A DNA stretch of 64,000 nucleotides from Xanthomonas cassavae CFBP 4642 (GTDB lineage Bacteria > Pseudomonadota > Gammaproteobacteria > Xanthomonadales > Xanthomonadaceae), in contig NZ_CM002139.1 in the NCBI RefSeq assembly GCF_000454545.1, forward strand, positions 4,904,383-4,968,382. The letters run 5' to 3'. The position numbers and the translations under genes were made by a program. The notes below the pieces were generated by a model that saw only the letters and a list, made by a program, of their open reading frames with translations, was not told the DNA's origin and searched no databases. Below, piece by piece: positions 9,665 through 18,260 of the stretch; position 1 is the first letter of the stretch, and the number at the start of each line of letters is the position of its first letter.

Positions 9665-10320
9665 GGCTCTTGGTCGCCGGCGTCGACGAAGCCGGCCGCG
9701 GTCCGCTCGCCGGTCCCGTCGCGGTGGCAGCGGTGGTATTCGACCCGGGCAAGCCGCGCATCAACGGGCTGGACGATTCCAAGCAGCTCAGCGCGCAGCG
9801 CCGCGAGCAGCTGTATGCGCGCATCATCGACCGGGCACTGGCGTGGTCGGTGGTGTTGATCGACAGCGAGGAGATCGACCGCATCAACATCTACCAGGCG
9901 ACCATGCTCGGCATGCGGCGCGCGGTGGAAGGGGTGGCGCATGTGGCCGGGTTCGCGCGCATCGACGGCAACCGCGTCCCCAAGGGGCTGCCCTGCCCGG
10001 CCGAGGCGCTGATCGGTGGCGATGCGCTGGACCGCGCCATCATGGCTGCCTCGATCGTGGCCAAGGTCACTCGCGACCGCCTGATGCATCAGCTGCATGC
10101 CCAGCACCCCGAATACCGCTTCGACCAGCACAAGGGGTACAGCACCCCGACCCACCTGGCGGCCCTGCAGACCCATGGGCCGTGCCTGCAGCATCGCCGC
10201 AGCTTTGCGCCGGTGCGGTTGGCACTGGAGAGCCGTGAGAGCCGGGAGAGCCGGGACCCGGGACCCGGGACCGGGGACCCGGAACAGCTGCAGGTTGGGC
10301 GGTTGGTGGCGCCGCTTTAG
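9565..10320 (+). CDS. rnhB: Ribonuclease HII
   Basis: RnhB cleaves RNA of RNA-DNA hybrids, including single misincorporated ribonucleotides, in the cytosol. The catalytic motif [12 protein letters not shown] begins near residue 40 (Asp 41, Glu 42). The conserved [24 protein letters not shown] and HKGYSTPTH segments follow. The ATG at 9565 overlaps the lpxB stop by 4 nt. The 251-residue product is longer than typical RNase HII (about 200). Some 35 extra N-terminal residues and a C-terminal tail rich in Glu-Ser-Arg and Pro-Gly are translated from heptamer repeat arms. The core is intact. Confidence 0.94.
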   Translation: MNLRASHPPGESANAEQRQSPLFSQSQIPNSQSRLLVAGVDEAGRGPLAGPVAVAAVVFDPGKPRINGLDDSKQLSAQRREQLYARIIDRALAWSVVLIDSEEIDRINIYQATMLGMRRAVEGVAHVAGFARIDGNRVPKGLPCPAEALIGGDALDRAIMAASIVAKVTRDRLMHQLHAQHPEYRFDQHKGYSTPTHLAALQTHGPCLQHRRSFAPVRLALESRESRESRDPGPGTGDPEQLQVGRLVAPL

Positions 10321-10432
10321 AGGTCGGGACCCGGAAGAGCAACAGCACAGCAACAGCAACAGAAACGGCGGGTGGCGTCCCGCCACGTAGTCCCGCTTTT
10401 GCTTTCCTGGGTCCCGGCCCCCGGTTCCCGGC
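10228..10432. repeat. Heptamer repeat element between rnhB and dnaE (GGGACCC variant)
   Basis: The left arm 10228-10282 has GGGAGAGCC and GGGACCC units and encodes the RnhB tail. The right arm 10409-10432 has GTCCCGG/CCGGTTCCC units. This is a GC-rich variant of the GGGATTC family with the same 7-nt spacing. Between the arms is a CAACAG-rich stretch (about 10337-10368). Confidence 0.7.
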
Positions 10433-10495
10433 TTGTCAAGCCTTGTCCGCCCCCGCCCCCGCCGGTACCCTGACCGCGCATTATTCCGGTCCCGC

Positions 10496-13400
10496 ATGTC
10501 CACTTCCCGTTTCGTCCATCTGCACGTCCACACCGAGTTCTCGCTGGCGGATTCCACCATCCGTGTGCCCGAGAAACCGGATCAGGCTGACCCGAAAAAG
10601 GCCAAACAGGCCAACCTGCTGAGCCGGGCGGTCGAACTCGACATGCCCGCGCTGGCGGTCACCGACCTCAACAACCTGTTCGCGCTGGTCAAGTTCTACA
10701 AGGCCGCCGAAGGCGTGGGCATCAAGCCCATCGCCGGCGCCGACGTGATGATCGCTACGCCGGACATGACGCCCTGGCGCATGACCCTGCTGTGCCGCGA
10801 CCGCGACGGCTACCTGAGCCTGTCGCGGCTGCTCACGCGCGCCTGGATGGAAGGCCACCGCCCCGAAGGCGGCGTGGCGATCCATCCGGAATGGCTGCAG
10901 GCCGGCCACGCCAACCTGTTCGCGCTGGCCGGTCGCGACAGCCTGGCCGGGCGCCTGTTCAACGAAGGCCGCGCGGATCTGGCCGAGCAACAACTGGCCG
11001 ACTGGCAGCGCGTGTTCGGCGATGGCCTGCACCTGGAGCTCACCCGCACCGGGCGCGAGGGCGAGGAACGCTTCAACCAGTTCGCCCTGCACGCCGCCGG
11101 CGTACGCGGGTTGCCGGTCGTGGCCAGCAACGATGTGCGATTTCTGTATGCCAGCGACTTCAACGCGCACGAAGCGCGCGTATGCATTTCCTCCGGCCGC
11201 GTGCTGGACGACCCCAAGCGCCCGCGCGACTACAGCGACCAGCAGTACATGAAGTCCAGCGAGGAGATGGCGGCGCTGTTCGCCGACATCCCCGACGCCA
11301 TCGCCAACACGCATGCGCTGGCGCAGCGCTGCAACATCGAGATGCGCCTGGGCACCTACTTCCTGCCCGCCTATCCGGTGCCCGAAGACGAGACCCTGGA
11401 TACCTGGATTCGCAGCCAGTCGCGCGCGGGCCTGGCCGCGCGCCTGGAAAAGAACCCGATCGCCCCGGGCAAGACGCGCCAGGACTATGTGGACCGACTC
11501 GAATTCGAGCTGGACACCATCATCAAGATGGGCTTCCCCGGCTACTTCCTGATCGTGGCCGACTTCATCCAGTGGGGCAAGAACCAGGGCATTCCGATCG
11601 GCCCGGGGCGCGGTTCCGGCGCCGGCTCGCTGGTGGCCTGGGCGCTGCAGATCACCGACCTGGACCCGCTGCCGTACAACCTGCTGTTCGAGCGCTTCCT
11701 GAACCCCGAGCGCGTGTCGATGCCCGACTTCGACATCGACTTCTGCATGGACCGCCGCGACGAAGTCATCGACTACGTGGCACGCAAGTACGGCCGCGAA
11801 CGCGTCAGCCAGATCATCACCTACGGCACCATGGCGGCCAAGGCGGTGGTGCGCGATGCCGGACGCGTGCTCGGTTTCAGCTATGGTCTGGTCGACAGCG
11901 TTGCCAAGCTGATCCCCAACATCCTGGGCATCACGCTCAAGGACGCGATGGGCGAAGGCAAGGACTCGGAGATGGCCTCGCCGGACCTGATCCAGCGCTA
12001 CCAGGTCGAAGACGACGTGCGCGACCTGATGGATCTGGCGCGCCAGCTGGAAGACCTCACCCGCAATGCCGGCAAGCATGCCGGCGGCGTGGTGATCGCG
12101 CCCGATCCGCTCTCCGAGTTCTGCCCGCTGTTCGCCGAACACGACGAAGACGGCCGCGGCAAGAATCCGGTCACCCAGTTCGACAAGGACGACGTCGAAG
12201 CGGTGGGCCTGGTGAAGTTCGACTTCCTGGGCCTGCGCACGCTGACCATCATCGATTGGGCGGTCAAGGCGATCAACGTGCGCCACGCGCGCGCCGGCAT
12301 CGACCCGGTGGACATCACCGCCATCCCGCTCGACGACGTGCCCACCTACAAGGGCGTGTTCGCCTCCGGCAGCACCGGTGCGGTGTTCCAGTTCGAATCC
12401 TCGGGCATGCGCCGCCTGCTCAAGGACGCGCGCCCGGACCGCTTCGAAGACCTGATTGCGCTGGTGTCGCTGTACCGTCCCGGCCCGATGGACCTGATCC
12501 CGGACTTCAACGCGCGCAAGCACGGCCAGCAGGAAATCGTGTACCCCGATCCGCGCACCGAAGCGATCCTGAAAGACACCTACGGCATCATGGTGTATCA
12601 GGAGCAGGTGATGCAGATGGCGCAGATCGTCGGCGACTATTCGCTGGGCGGCGCCGACCTGCTGCGTCGCGCGATGGGCAAGAAAGTGCCGGCCGAAATG
12701 GCCAAGCACCGCGAGATCTTCCGCGAAGGTGCGGCCAAGGGCGGCGTGAGCGCGGCCAAGGCCGACGAAATCTTCGACCTGATGGAGAAGTTTGCCGGCT
12801 ACGGCTTCAACAAGTCGCACGCCGCCGCCTACGCGCTGGTCAGCTACCAGACCGCGTGGCTGAAACGGCATTACCCGGCCGAATTCATGGCCGCCACGCT
12901 GTCCTCGGACATGGACAACACCGACAAGGTGGTCGGCTTTCTCGATGAGGTGCGCAACCTCGGCCTCACCGTCAATCCGCCGCGCGTCAACGAGTCTGCG
13001 TACATGTTCGAGGCGGCCAGCCCGGACACCATCCAATACGGCCTGGGTGCGATCAAGGGCGTCGGCCAGGGCGCGTGCGAGGCGATCGTCGAAGAACGCC
13101 AGCGCGGCGGTCCCTACACTACGCTGCTGGATTTCTGCACGCGCATGGGCACCGCAAAGCTCAACCGGCGCACGCTGGAAGCGATGATCAATGCCGGCGC
13201 GATGGATGGCCTGGGCAAGAACCGCGCCTCACTGATGCTGCAGCTGCCCGAGGTGATGAAGGCCACCGAGCAGATGGCGCGCGAACGTGCGTCTGGCCAG
13301 AACTCGCTGTTCGGCGGGCCAGACCCAAGCGCACCGGTAATGCGCCTGGACCTGCCTGAGAGCAAGGAATGGCCGCTTGGCCAGCTGCTCACCGGCGAGC

Positions 13401-14083
13401 GCGAAACGCTGGGCTTCTACCTCAGCGGTCACCCGTTCGACCCGCACCGCGACGAAGTGCGCGAGCTGGTCGGCTGCGATCTGGGCGCGCTGGAAAAGAT
13501 CCTGGCATCGCAACAACGTGGTGGCGGCAGCAGCGGCGACGGCGAGAAACGCGCGTGGCGGCCGGAAGTCAGCGCGATCCTGGCCGGCCAGGTGGTCGGC
13601 GTGCGCCGCAAGGGCGACAGCCAGGTGTTCGTGCAACTCGAAGACGGCCGTGGCCGGGTCGAATGCAGCGCGTTCTCCGATGCGATGGCCGAATTCGGCC
13701 ACCTGCTCACCCGCGACCGCATCCTGATCGTCAAGGGCGGCCTGCGCGAGGACGAATTCAACGGCGGCTACAGCCTGCGCATCCGCCAGTGCTGGGATTA
13801 CGAGCAGATCTGCGCCGAGCACGCGCAGCGGCTCTCGCTGCGGCTGGACCTGCGCGAGAAGCAGGCCTTCTCCCGTATCGAGGCGCTGCTGGCCACACAC
13901 CGCCCCGGCAAGACGCCCCTGCGCCTGGACCTGCTGCTGCGCGCACCCAGCGGCGGCGTAGCCGGCATGCTCGACCTCAATGGCACCCATTCGGTGCGCA
14001 TCGACCAGCAGCTGATGGACAGCCTGCGCGCCGACCCCGCGGTGCGGACGGTGAAGATCAAGTACAGCCCGCCGTGGGCGTGA
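10496..14083 (+). CDS. dnaE: DNA polymerase III subunit alpha
   Basis: DnaE is the replicative polymerase subunit. The 1195-residue protein contains an N-terminal PHP domain (HLHVHTEFSLADS at residues 8-20). The polymerase catalytic aspartates are in MPDFDIDFCMDRRDE (around residues 408-412). The palm motif GPGRGSGAGSLVAW, a helix-hairpin-helix region (YGLGAIKGVGQGACEAI) and a C-terminal OB domain are also present. The start at 10496 (MSTSRFVHLHVHTEF) matches the family; an in-frame upstream extension lies in the repeat element. The lpxB-rnhB-dnaE-accA order is conserved in gammaproteobacteria. Confidence 0.97.
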   Translation: MSTSRFVHLHVHTEFSLADSTIRVPEKPDQADPKKAKQANLLSRAVELDMPALAVTDLNNLFALVKFYKAAEGVGIKPIAGADVMIATPDMTPWRMTLLCRDRDGYLSLSRLLTRAWMEGHRPEGGVAIHPEWLQAGHANLFALAGRDSLAGRLFNEGRADLAEQQLADWQRVFGDGLHLELTRTGREGEERFNQFALHAAGVRGLPVVASNDVRFLYASDFNAHEARVCISSGRVLDDPKRPRDYSDQQYMKSSEEMAALFADIPDAIANTHALAQRCNIEMRLGTYFLPAYPVPEDETLDTWIRSQSRAGLAARLEKNPIAPGKTRQDYVDRLEFELDTIIKMGFPGYFLIVADFIQWGKNQGIPIGPGRGSGAGSLVAWALQITDLDPLPYNLLFERFLNPERVSMPDFDIDFCMDRRDEVIDYVARKYGRERVSQIITYGTMAAKAVVRDAGRVLGFSYGLVDSVAKLIPNILGITLKDAMGEGKDSEMASPDLIQRYQVEDDVRDLMDLARQLEDLTRNAGKHAGGVVIAPDPLSEFCPLFAEHDEDGRGKNPVTQFDKDDVEAVGLVKFDFLGLRTLTIIDWAVKAINVRHARAGIDPVDITAIPLDDVPTYKGVFASGSTGAVFQFESSGMRRLLKDARPDRFEDLIALVSLYRPGPMDLIPDFNARKHGQQEIVYPDPRTEAILKDTYGIMVYQEQVMQMAQIVGDYSLGGADLLRRAMGKKVPAEMAKHREIFREGAAKGGVSAAKADEIFDLMEKFAGYGFNKSHAAAYALVSYQTAWLKRHYPAEFMAATLSSDMDNTDKVVGFLDEVRNLGLTVNPPRVNESAYMFEAASPDTIQYGLGAIKGVGQGACEAIVEERQRGGPYTTLLDFCTRMGTAKLNRRTLEAMINAGAMDGLGKNRASLMLQLPEVMKATEQMARERASGQNSLFGGPDPSAPVMRLDLPESKEWPLGQLLTGERETLGFYLSGHPFDPHRDEVRELVGCDLGALEKILASQQRGGGSSGDGEKRAWRPEVSAILAGQVVGVRRKGDSQVFVQLEDGRGRVECSAFSDAMAEFGHLLTRDRILIVKGGLREDEFNGGYSLRIRQCWDYEQICAEHAQRLSLRLDLREKQAFSRIEALLATHRPGKTPLRLDLLLRAPSGGVAGMLDLNGTHSVRIDQQLMDSLRADPAVRTVKIKYSPPWA

Positions 14084-14089
14084 GGAGCC

Positions 14090-14191
14090 GGGATTCGGCA
14101 TTCGGGATTGGGGACTCGTAACAGCAGCACTGCGACTTCGGCGCTGCAACAGACCGCCGTTACGAATCCCCAATCCCGAATCCCCAATCCC
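14090..14191. repeat. Paired inverted heptamer arrays between dnaE and accA
   Basis: The left arm 14090-14118 starts 7 nt after the dnaE stop (GGATTCG/GGGATTG units). The right arm 14163-14191 has four consecutive GAATCCC/CAATCCC units. About 45 nt lie between them. This is the cleanest copy in the window, and the arms are complementary in register. Confidence 0.85.
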
Positions 14192-14273
14192 TGCCGTGCA
14201 ACCGCACGGCTCCGTACGGGCCGAAGGCAGCGCTTCAGCTACACTCCCCGCCTTACGTTGACGACGCCATTGC

Positions 14274-15233
14274 ATGAATCCCAACTACCTCGACTTCGAG
14301 CAACCCATCGCCGATCTGGAAGCCAAGATCCAGGAACTGCGCAAGGCCAGTACCGGCCCCGCGGTCAACGTGGACACCGAGGTGCGGGCGCTGCGCGACA
14401 AGCTGCGCGTGCGCACTGCGCAGATCTTCCGCGACCTGTCGGCCTGGCAGGTCTCGCAGCTGGCGCGGCACCCGCAGCGCCCGTACACGCTGGACTACAT
14501 CGACACCATCTGCGACGAATTCCAGGAGCTGGCCGGCGACCGCGCCTATGCCGACGACAAGGCCATCGTCGGTGGCCTGGGCCGCATCGACGGGCGCCCG
14601 GTGGTCATCATCGGCCACCAGAAGGGCCGCGACACCAAGACCAAGGTGGCGCGCAACTTCGGCATGCCGCGCCCTGAGGGCTACCGCAAGGCGCTGCGCC
14701 TGATGAAGCTGGCCGAACGGTTCCGCTTGCCGCTGCTGACCTTAATCGACACCCCCGGCGCGTACCCCGGCATCGGTGCCGAGGAGCGCGGCCAGTCCGA
14801 GGCGATCGCGCGCAACCTGCTGGAAATGGCCGAGCTCAAGATCCCGGTGATCTGCACCGTGATCGGTGAAGGCGGCTCCGGCGGTGCGCTGGCGATCGGC
14901 GTGGGCGACCGCACCCTGATGCTGGAATACGGCACCTATTCGGTCATCTCGCCCGAAGGTTGCGCCTCGATCCTGTGGAAGGACGCGGCCAAGGCCAAGG
15001 ACGCCGCCGAACAACTCGGCCTCACCGCCAAGCGCCTGAAAGGCCTGGGTCTGGTCGACAAGGTCATCCGCGAACCTACCGGCGGCGCGCACCGCAACCC
15101 CGAGCAGATGGGCAAGCGCCTGAAAGCCGTGCTGCTCAACGAACTGGACGCGCTGGAAAAGGTCCCGGTGGAAACCCTGCTGCAGCAACGCTACGAGCGG
15201 CTGCGCAGCTACGGTGCCTACGAAGGGCATTGA
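14274..15233 (+). CDS. accA: Acetyl-CoA carboxylase carboxyltransferase subunit alpha
   Basis: AccA, with AccD, transfers the carboxyl group from carboxybiotin to acetyl-CoA to give malonyl-CoA, the committed step of fatty acid synthesis. The 319-residue protein has the same length as E. coli AccA. Visible conserved segments are [46 protein letters not shown] and [12 protein letters not shown]. The ATG at 14274 begins [16 protein letters not shown], typical of the family. The upstream gap carries the heptamer repeat element. Confidence 0.97.
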   Translation: MNPNYLDFEQPIADLEAKIQELRKASTGPAVNVDTEVRALRDKLRVRTAQIFRDLSAWQVSQLARHPQRPYTLDYIDTICDEFQELAGDRAYADDKAIVGGLGRIDGRPVVIIGHQKGRDTKTKVARNFGMPRPEGYRKALRLMKLAERFRLPLLTLIDTPGAYPGIGAEERGQSEAIARNLLEMAELKIPVICTVIGEGGSGGALAIGVGDRTLMLEYGTYSVISPEGCASILWKDAAKAKDAAEQLGLTAKRLKGLGLVDKVIREPTGGAHRNPEQMGKRLKAVLLNELDALEKVPVETLLQQRYERLRSYGAYEGH

Positions 15234-15294
15234 TCCGCGTGCACGATGACCGGCCGCGCCGAGCGCGCGGCCATGGAAAGGATGCCTCACTCGC

Positions 15295-16050
15295 ATGTCC
15301 CCACTTCTGCTGATTTCGCTATTGCTGCAGGCCGCCTGCTGCGTCCACGTGGTGCGCAGCGGGCGCCCGCTGTACTGGATCTTCCTGCTGCTGGCGTTTT
15401 CGTTGCTGGCGGTGCTGGTCTATGTGTTCGTGGCGGTGATTCCCGACCTGCGCAACGACCCCAGCGCACGCCGCAGCCTGACGCGCGTGCGCAACACCCT
15501 GGATCCGCAGCGCGAACAGCGCGATGCCTCGCGCCGGCTGGATGTGGCCGATACTCCGGAAAATCGTCGCCAGCTCGCCGAAAGCCTGCTGGCACGCGGC
15601 GATTACGCGCAGGCCGCCGAGCATTACCAGGGCGCGCTGCGCGGGCTATACCGCGACGATCCGCACCTGATGCTGGGCCTGGCCAAGGCGCAGTTCGGGC
15701 TGGGCCAGCCGCAGCAGACGCGCCAGACCCTGGACGCATTGATCGCGGCCAACCCCGGCTTTCGTTCGCACGACGGGCATCTGTTATATGCGCGTGCCGT
15801 CGAAGACAGCGGCGACACCGAGGCCGCGCTGCACGAGTACGAGACGCTGGCGCAGGGTTATCCGGGCGAAGAGGCGCGCGTGCGCTATGCGCAGCTGCTG
15901 CAGCGCACCGCGCGCAGCGACCAGGCCAAGGCAGTGTACGAACAGGTGCTGCGCCATGCCGCTGCCTCGCCCAAGCATTACCAACGCGAGCAACGCGCCT
16001 GGGTCGACCTGGCACGCAAGGGCCTGCGCGAACTGGACACCGGCGCGTAA
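15295..16050 (+). CDS. Membrane-anchored tetratricopeptide-repeat protein
   Basis: This 251-residue protein begins with two hydrophobic segments (about residues 2-20 and 27-52). A soluble region of TPR-like helical pairs follows from about residue 85 (RRQLAESLLARGDYAQAAEH, then HEYETLAQGYPGEEARVRY). TPR proteins are scaffolds; the partner here is unknown. The cytoplasmic or periplasmic side cannot be settled from sequence. The gene follows accA after a 61-nt gap and is probably expressed on its own. Annotators often call such proteins tetratricopeptide repeat protein; I see no catalytic motif. Confidence 0.85.
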   Translation: MSPLLLISLLLQAACCVHVVRSGRPLYWIFLLLAFSLLAVLVYVFVAVIPDLRNDPSARRSLTRVRNTLDPQREQRDASRRLDVADTPENRRQLAESLLARGDYAQAAEHYQGALRGLYRDDPHLMLGLAKAQFGLGQPQQTRQTLDALIAANPGFRSHDGHLLYARAVEDSGDTEAALHEYETLAQGYPGEEARVRYAQLLQRTARSDQAKAVYEQVLRHAAASPKHYQREQRAWVDLARKGLRELDTGA

Positions 16051-16134
16051 TCGTCGGCCGCTCCAGGCGTCAGCTGTGGACAACCACCGCGATGCGCATG
16101 CCGACAGCATCCTCGCGCGGCCAAGGCGACCAGC

Positions 16135-16575
16135 ATGCCCAGGAAACCCGACATCGAGGCAGGCCTGAAGGCCGAGATCGACCACTTGCTGGCGCTGTCC
16201 ACGCACGCATTTCGCAGCGGCGCCCTGGCGAACTCGCTGGCCCTCGGATTGCAGGCGTGGGCGCTGATCCCCGAGCCCAAGCAGGCCTGGGATTACTACC
16301 CGCAAAGCCTGTCGGCGAGCTTCGTGAAGGACTACGCCGATCTGCGCGATGAGGACAACGTGCGTCAGTGGATCGAGGTGATGGCGCTGATGTACGACGA
16401 TCCGGATCACACCGACCATCTCGTGCTGATGACCGAAGGCGAAGCACTGCTGCAGCTCGGCGATGAAGCGCGCGCCCGCGCTGTCTTCGGGAAAATTTAC
16501 GCGCTGTACGGCAAGACGGGATTTGCCGGGCACCAGAAGCGCTATCTGGCCTTGCATCTCGAGCGACAGCGCTAG
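16135..16575 (+). CDS. Hypothetical soluble helical protein
   Basis: This 146-residue protein has no signal peptide or membrane helix. It is predicted mostly helical, with TPR-like signatures (GALANSLALGLQAWALIPEP, then EGEALLQLGDEARARAVFGK). I do not recognise a named family. The coding bias matches its neighbours. It lies 84 nt after the membrane TPR gene on the same strand and may share its transcript. The 284 bp after its stop, up to the hemJ 3' end, hold nothing I can support. Confidence 0.75.
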   Translation: MPRKPDIEAGLKAEIDHLLALSTHAFRSGALANSLALGLQAWALIPEPKQAWDYYPQSLSASFVKDYADLRDEDNVRQWIEVMALMYDDPDHTDHLVLMTEGEALLQLGDEARARAVFGKIYALYGKTGFAGHQKRYLALHLERQR

Positions 16576-16859
16576 GATGCGTAACGCACCACTACGGCTG
16601 CCATGCGGCCGCTTCGCGCCTCATCGCTCGCGGCTGCATCGACGTGCGTGTTGCTGCAGCTGATCCGTTTTTACAGTCACTGCACGAACGCGACGCGCCG
16701 AGGCATGACTGCATGCAGCTCATTCCGCTCCTGTCTGTGGAGGCAGTCCTGCGCTTGCGACGCCGATGCCGCCGTGGGCCAGCTCGCGCTCCACGCCCTC
16801 GCGCTCGGTGATGTCGCGAGCGAGTCCAGCAAGCCTGCACAACCCCGCTTTGGCCTAGC

Positions 16860-17306
16860 TCAAAACGGCTTGGCCAACACCAGCCAGATCACGCCCACCA
16901 GCAGGATCACCGGCACTTCATTGAACCAACGCAGGGCCCGACCACCGGGCACGGCCCGTCCCTGCTCGGCGCCCTTGACCCAGCGGCCGGACACGATGTA
17001 GTGGGCAAGAATCAGGGCCACCGCAAACAGCTTGGCGTGCAGCCAGCCGCCGGCCACCATCGTCGGGAAATCCGGAATCACCCGGTAGCCCTGCCACAGC
17101 ACCGCGCCCAGCAGCAGCGCCAGGCCGAGCATGCTGTGGCCGAACGTGTACAGCCGCCGCCCCATCAGCACCAGGCGCGCGCGTACCGCAGTGTCGTTGC
17201 CGGCTTCGGCGATATTGACCAGGATACGCGGCAGGTAGAACACCGCGGCCATCCAGGCGATCACGAACAACAGGTGGAAGGTCTTGATCCACAAATACAG
17301 GGTCAT
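16860..17306 (-). CDS. hemJ: Protoporphyrinogen oxidase HemJ-type membrane protein
   Basis: This 148-residue integral membrane protein of the HemJ/UPF0093 family would oxidise protoporphyrinogen IX to protoporphyrin IX, the penultimate step of haem synthesis. The start (MTLYLWIKTFHLLFVIAWMA) contains the conserved histidine in the first membrane helix, and the FYLPRILV segment with the conserved arginine follows. Later hydrophobic segments fit the four-helix topology (GWLHAKLFAVALILAHY, FNEVPVILLVGVIWLVLAKP). It is transcribed away from the methyltransferase gene at 17379. No hemG or hemY homologue is visible in the window. Confidence 0.88.
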   Translation of the reverse strand: MTLYLWIKTFHLLFVIAWMAAVFYLPRILVNIAEAGNDTAVRARLVLMGRRLYTFGHSMLGLALLLGAVLWQGYRVIPDFPTMVAGGWLHAKLFAVALILAHYIVSGRWVKGAEQGRAVPGGRALRWFNEVPVILLVGVIWLVLAKPF

Positions 17307-17378
17307 GTGCTGGCTCCGCTGGCTCGCGTAGGATGGCCCGCATTTTCACCTATCCAAGGGCGCGAAAGCGCGTCACAC

Positions 17379-17981
17379 ATGTCCACGCCCGATCACAAAC
17401 AGTACGACGCCGCCTATTTCACCTGCTGGTACCGCAACGCGGGCCTGGCAGATCCGGCGCGCCTGCGACGCAAGGTCGCACTGGCCGTGGCCCAGGCCGA
17501 GTACTACCTGGAGCGCCCGATCCGCAGCGTGCTGGATGTGGGCTGCGGCGAAGGCGCGTGGCGCGCCCCGCTGCTGGCGTTGCGCCCCAAGCTCAGCTAC
17601 CTGGGGTTCGACAGCAGCGCCTACGCGGTGCAGCGCTATGGCCGCAGCCGCCAGATCCATCCAGCCCGTTTCGGCGACTTCGCCTGGCTGCGCCCCTGCG
17701 CGCCAGTGGACCTGGTGATCTGCTCGGACGTCCTGCATTACGTGCCCACCCGCGAATTCAACCAGGGGCTGCCCGGGCTGGCCGAACTGTGCGCAGGCGT
17801 CGCCTTCCTGGAGACCTTTGCTTTGGAAGACGCATTCGAAGGCGACCACGACGGCTTCCAGCCGCGGCCGGCGCGCTGGTATCGCAAGCGCTTTGGCAGC
17901 GTCGGGTTCACCGCACTGGGGTCGCATTGCTGGTTATCGCCGCAGCTGGCCAATGAGGCGTCGTCGCTGGAGCGCGGTTGA
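17379..17981 (+). CDS. Class I SAM-dependent methyltransferase
   Basis: This is a 200-residue cytosolic protein with a Rossmann-type SAM-binding motif LDVGCGEG at about residues 51-58. The acidic ribose-binding strand LGFDSS and the motif IV region VDLVICSDVLHYV follow. The substrate is not evident. It starts at ATG 17379, with the upstream divergent gene hemJ 72 nt away. The frame continues upstream to 17001, but that part overlaps hemJ antisense and is a shadow. Confidence 0.85.
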   Translation: MSTPDHKQYDAAYFTCWYRNAGLADPARLRRKVALAVAQAEYYLERPIRSVLDVGCGEGAWRAPLLALRPKLSYLGFDSSAYAVQRYGRSRQIHPARFGDFAWLRPCAPVDLVICSDVLHYVPTREFNQGLPGLAELCAGVAFLETFALEDAFEGDHDGFQPRPARWYRKRFGSVGFTALGSHCWLSPQLANEASSLERG

Positions 17982-18080
17982 GGAGTGTGCTGGCTGCTTG
18001 AAGCACGCATTGCGTGTAGCTTCGCTCCGTACCCTCCCCCCGCTCCGCGCCCCGGCCCGCGCTTGCGGCGCGGGCGCTCC

Positions 18081-18115
18081 AAGGCACGCGCGCCATGGCG
18101 CGCAAGCAGTGCCTT
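18081..18115. repeat. Compound dyad with a perfect 16-bp palindrome
   Basis: GCGCGCCATGGCGCGC (18088-18103) is a perfect palindrome flanked by AAGGCAC (18081-18087) and GTGCCTT (18109-18115), which are also inverted. It sits in the 279-bp gap before the depolymerase gene, in a C-rich tract whose style (CCTCCCCCCGCTCCGCGCC) recurs at about 24890-24945. Confidence 0.6.
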
Positions 18116-18260
18116 CTCGCCCCGCAGGAGAGGGGCTCTGTCCACAGCAGGTCTGTTGCCATGTCTCTTATGACAGCCTCAACCGTCCGCAACCCCATTA
18201 AGGTGCAAATGCATCGAAACCGTTATGCTGCGTGGCAGCAAAACCGCACGGATGGGTGGA

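Noticed and set aside
10481..13036. 851-codon open frame antisense to dnaE
   Set aside because: It mirrors the GC-rich codon structure of dnaE, has no recognisable domain (rich in His, Gln, Arg, Ala), and dnaE on the other strand is unambiguous.
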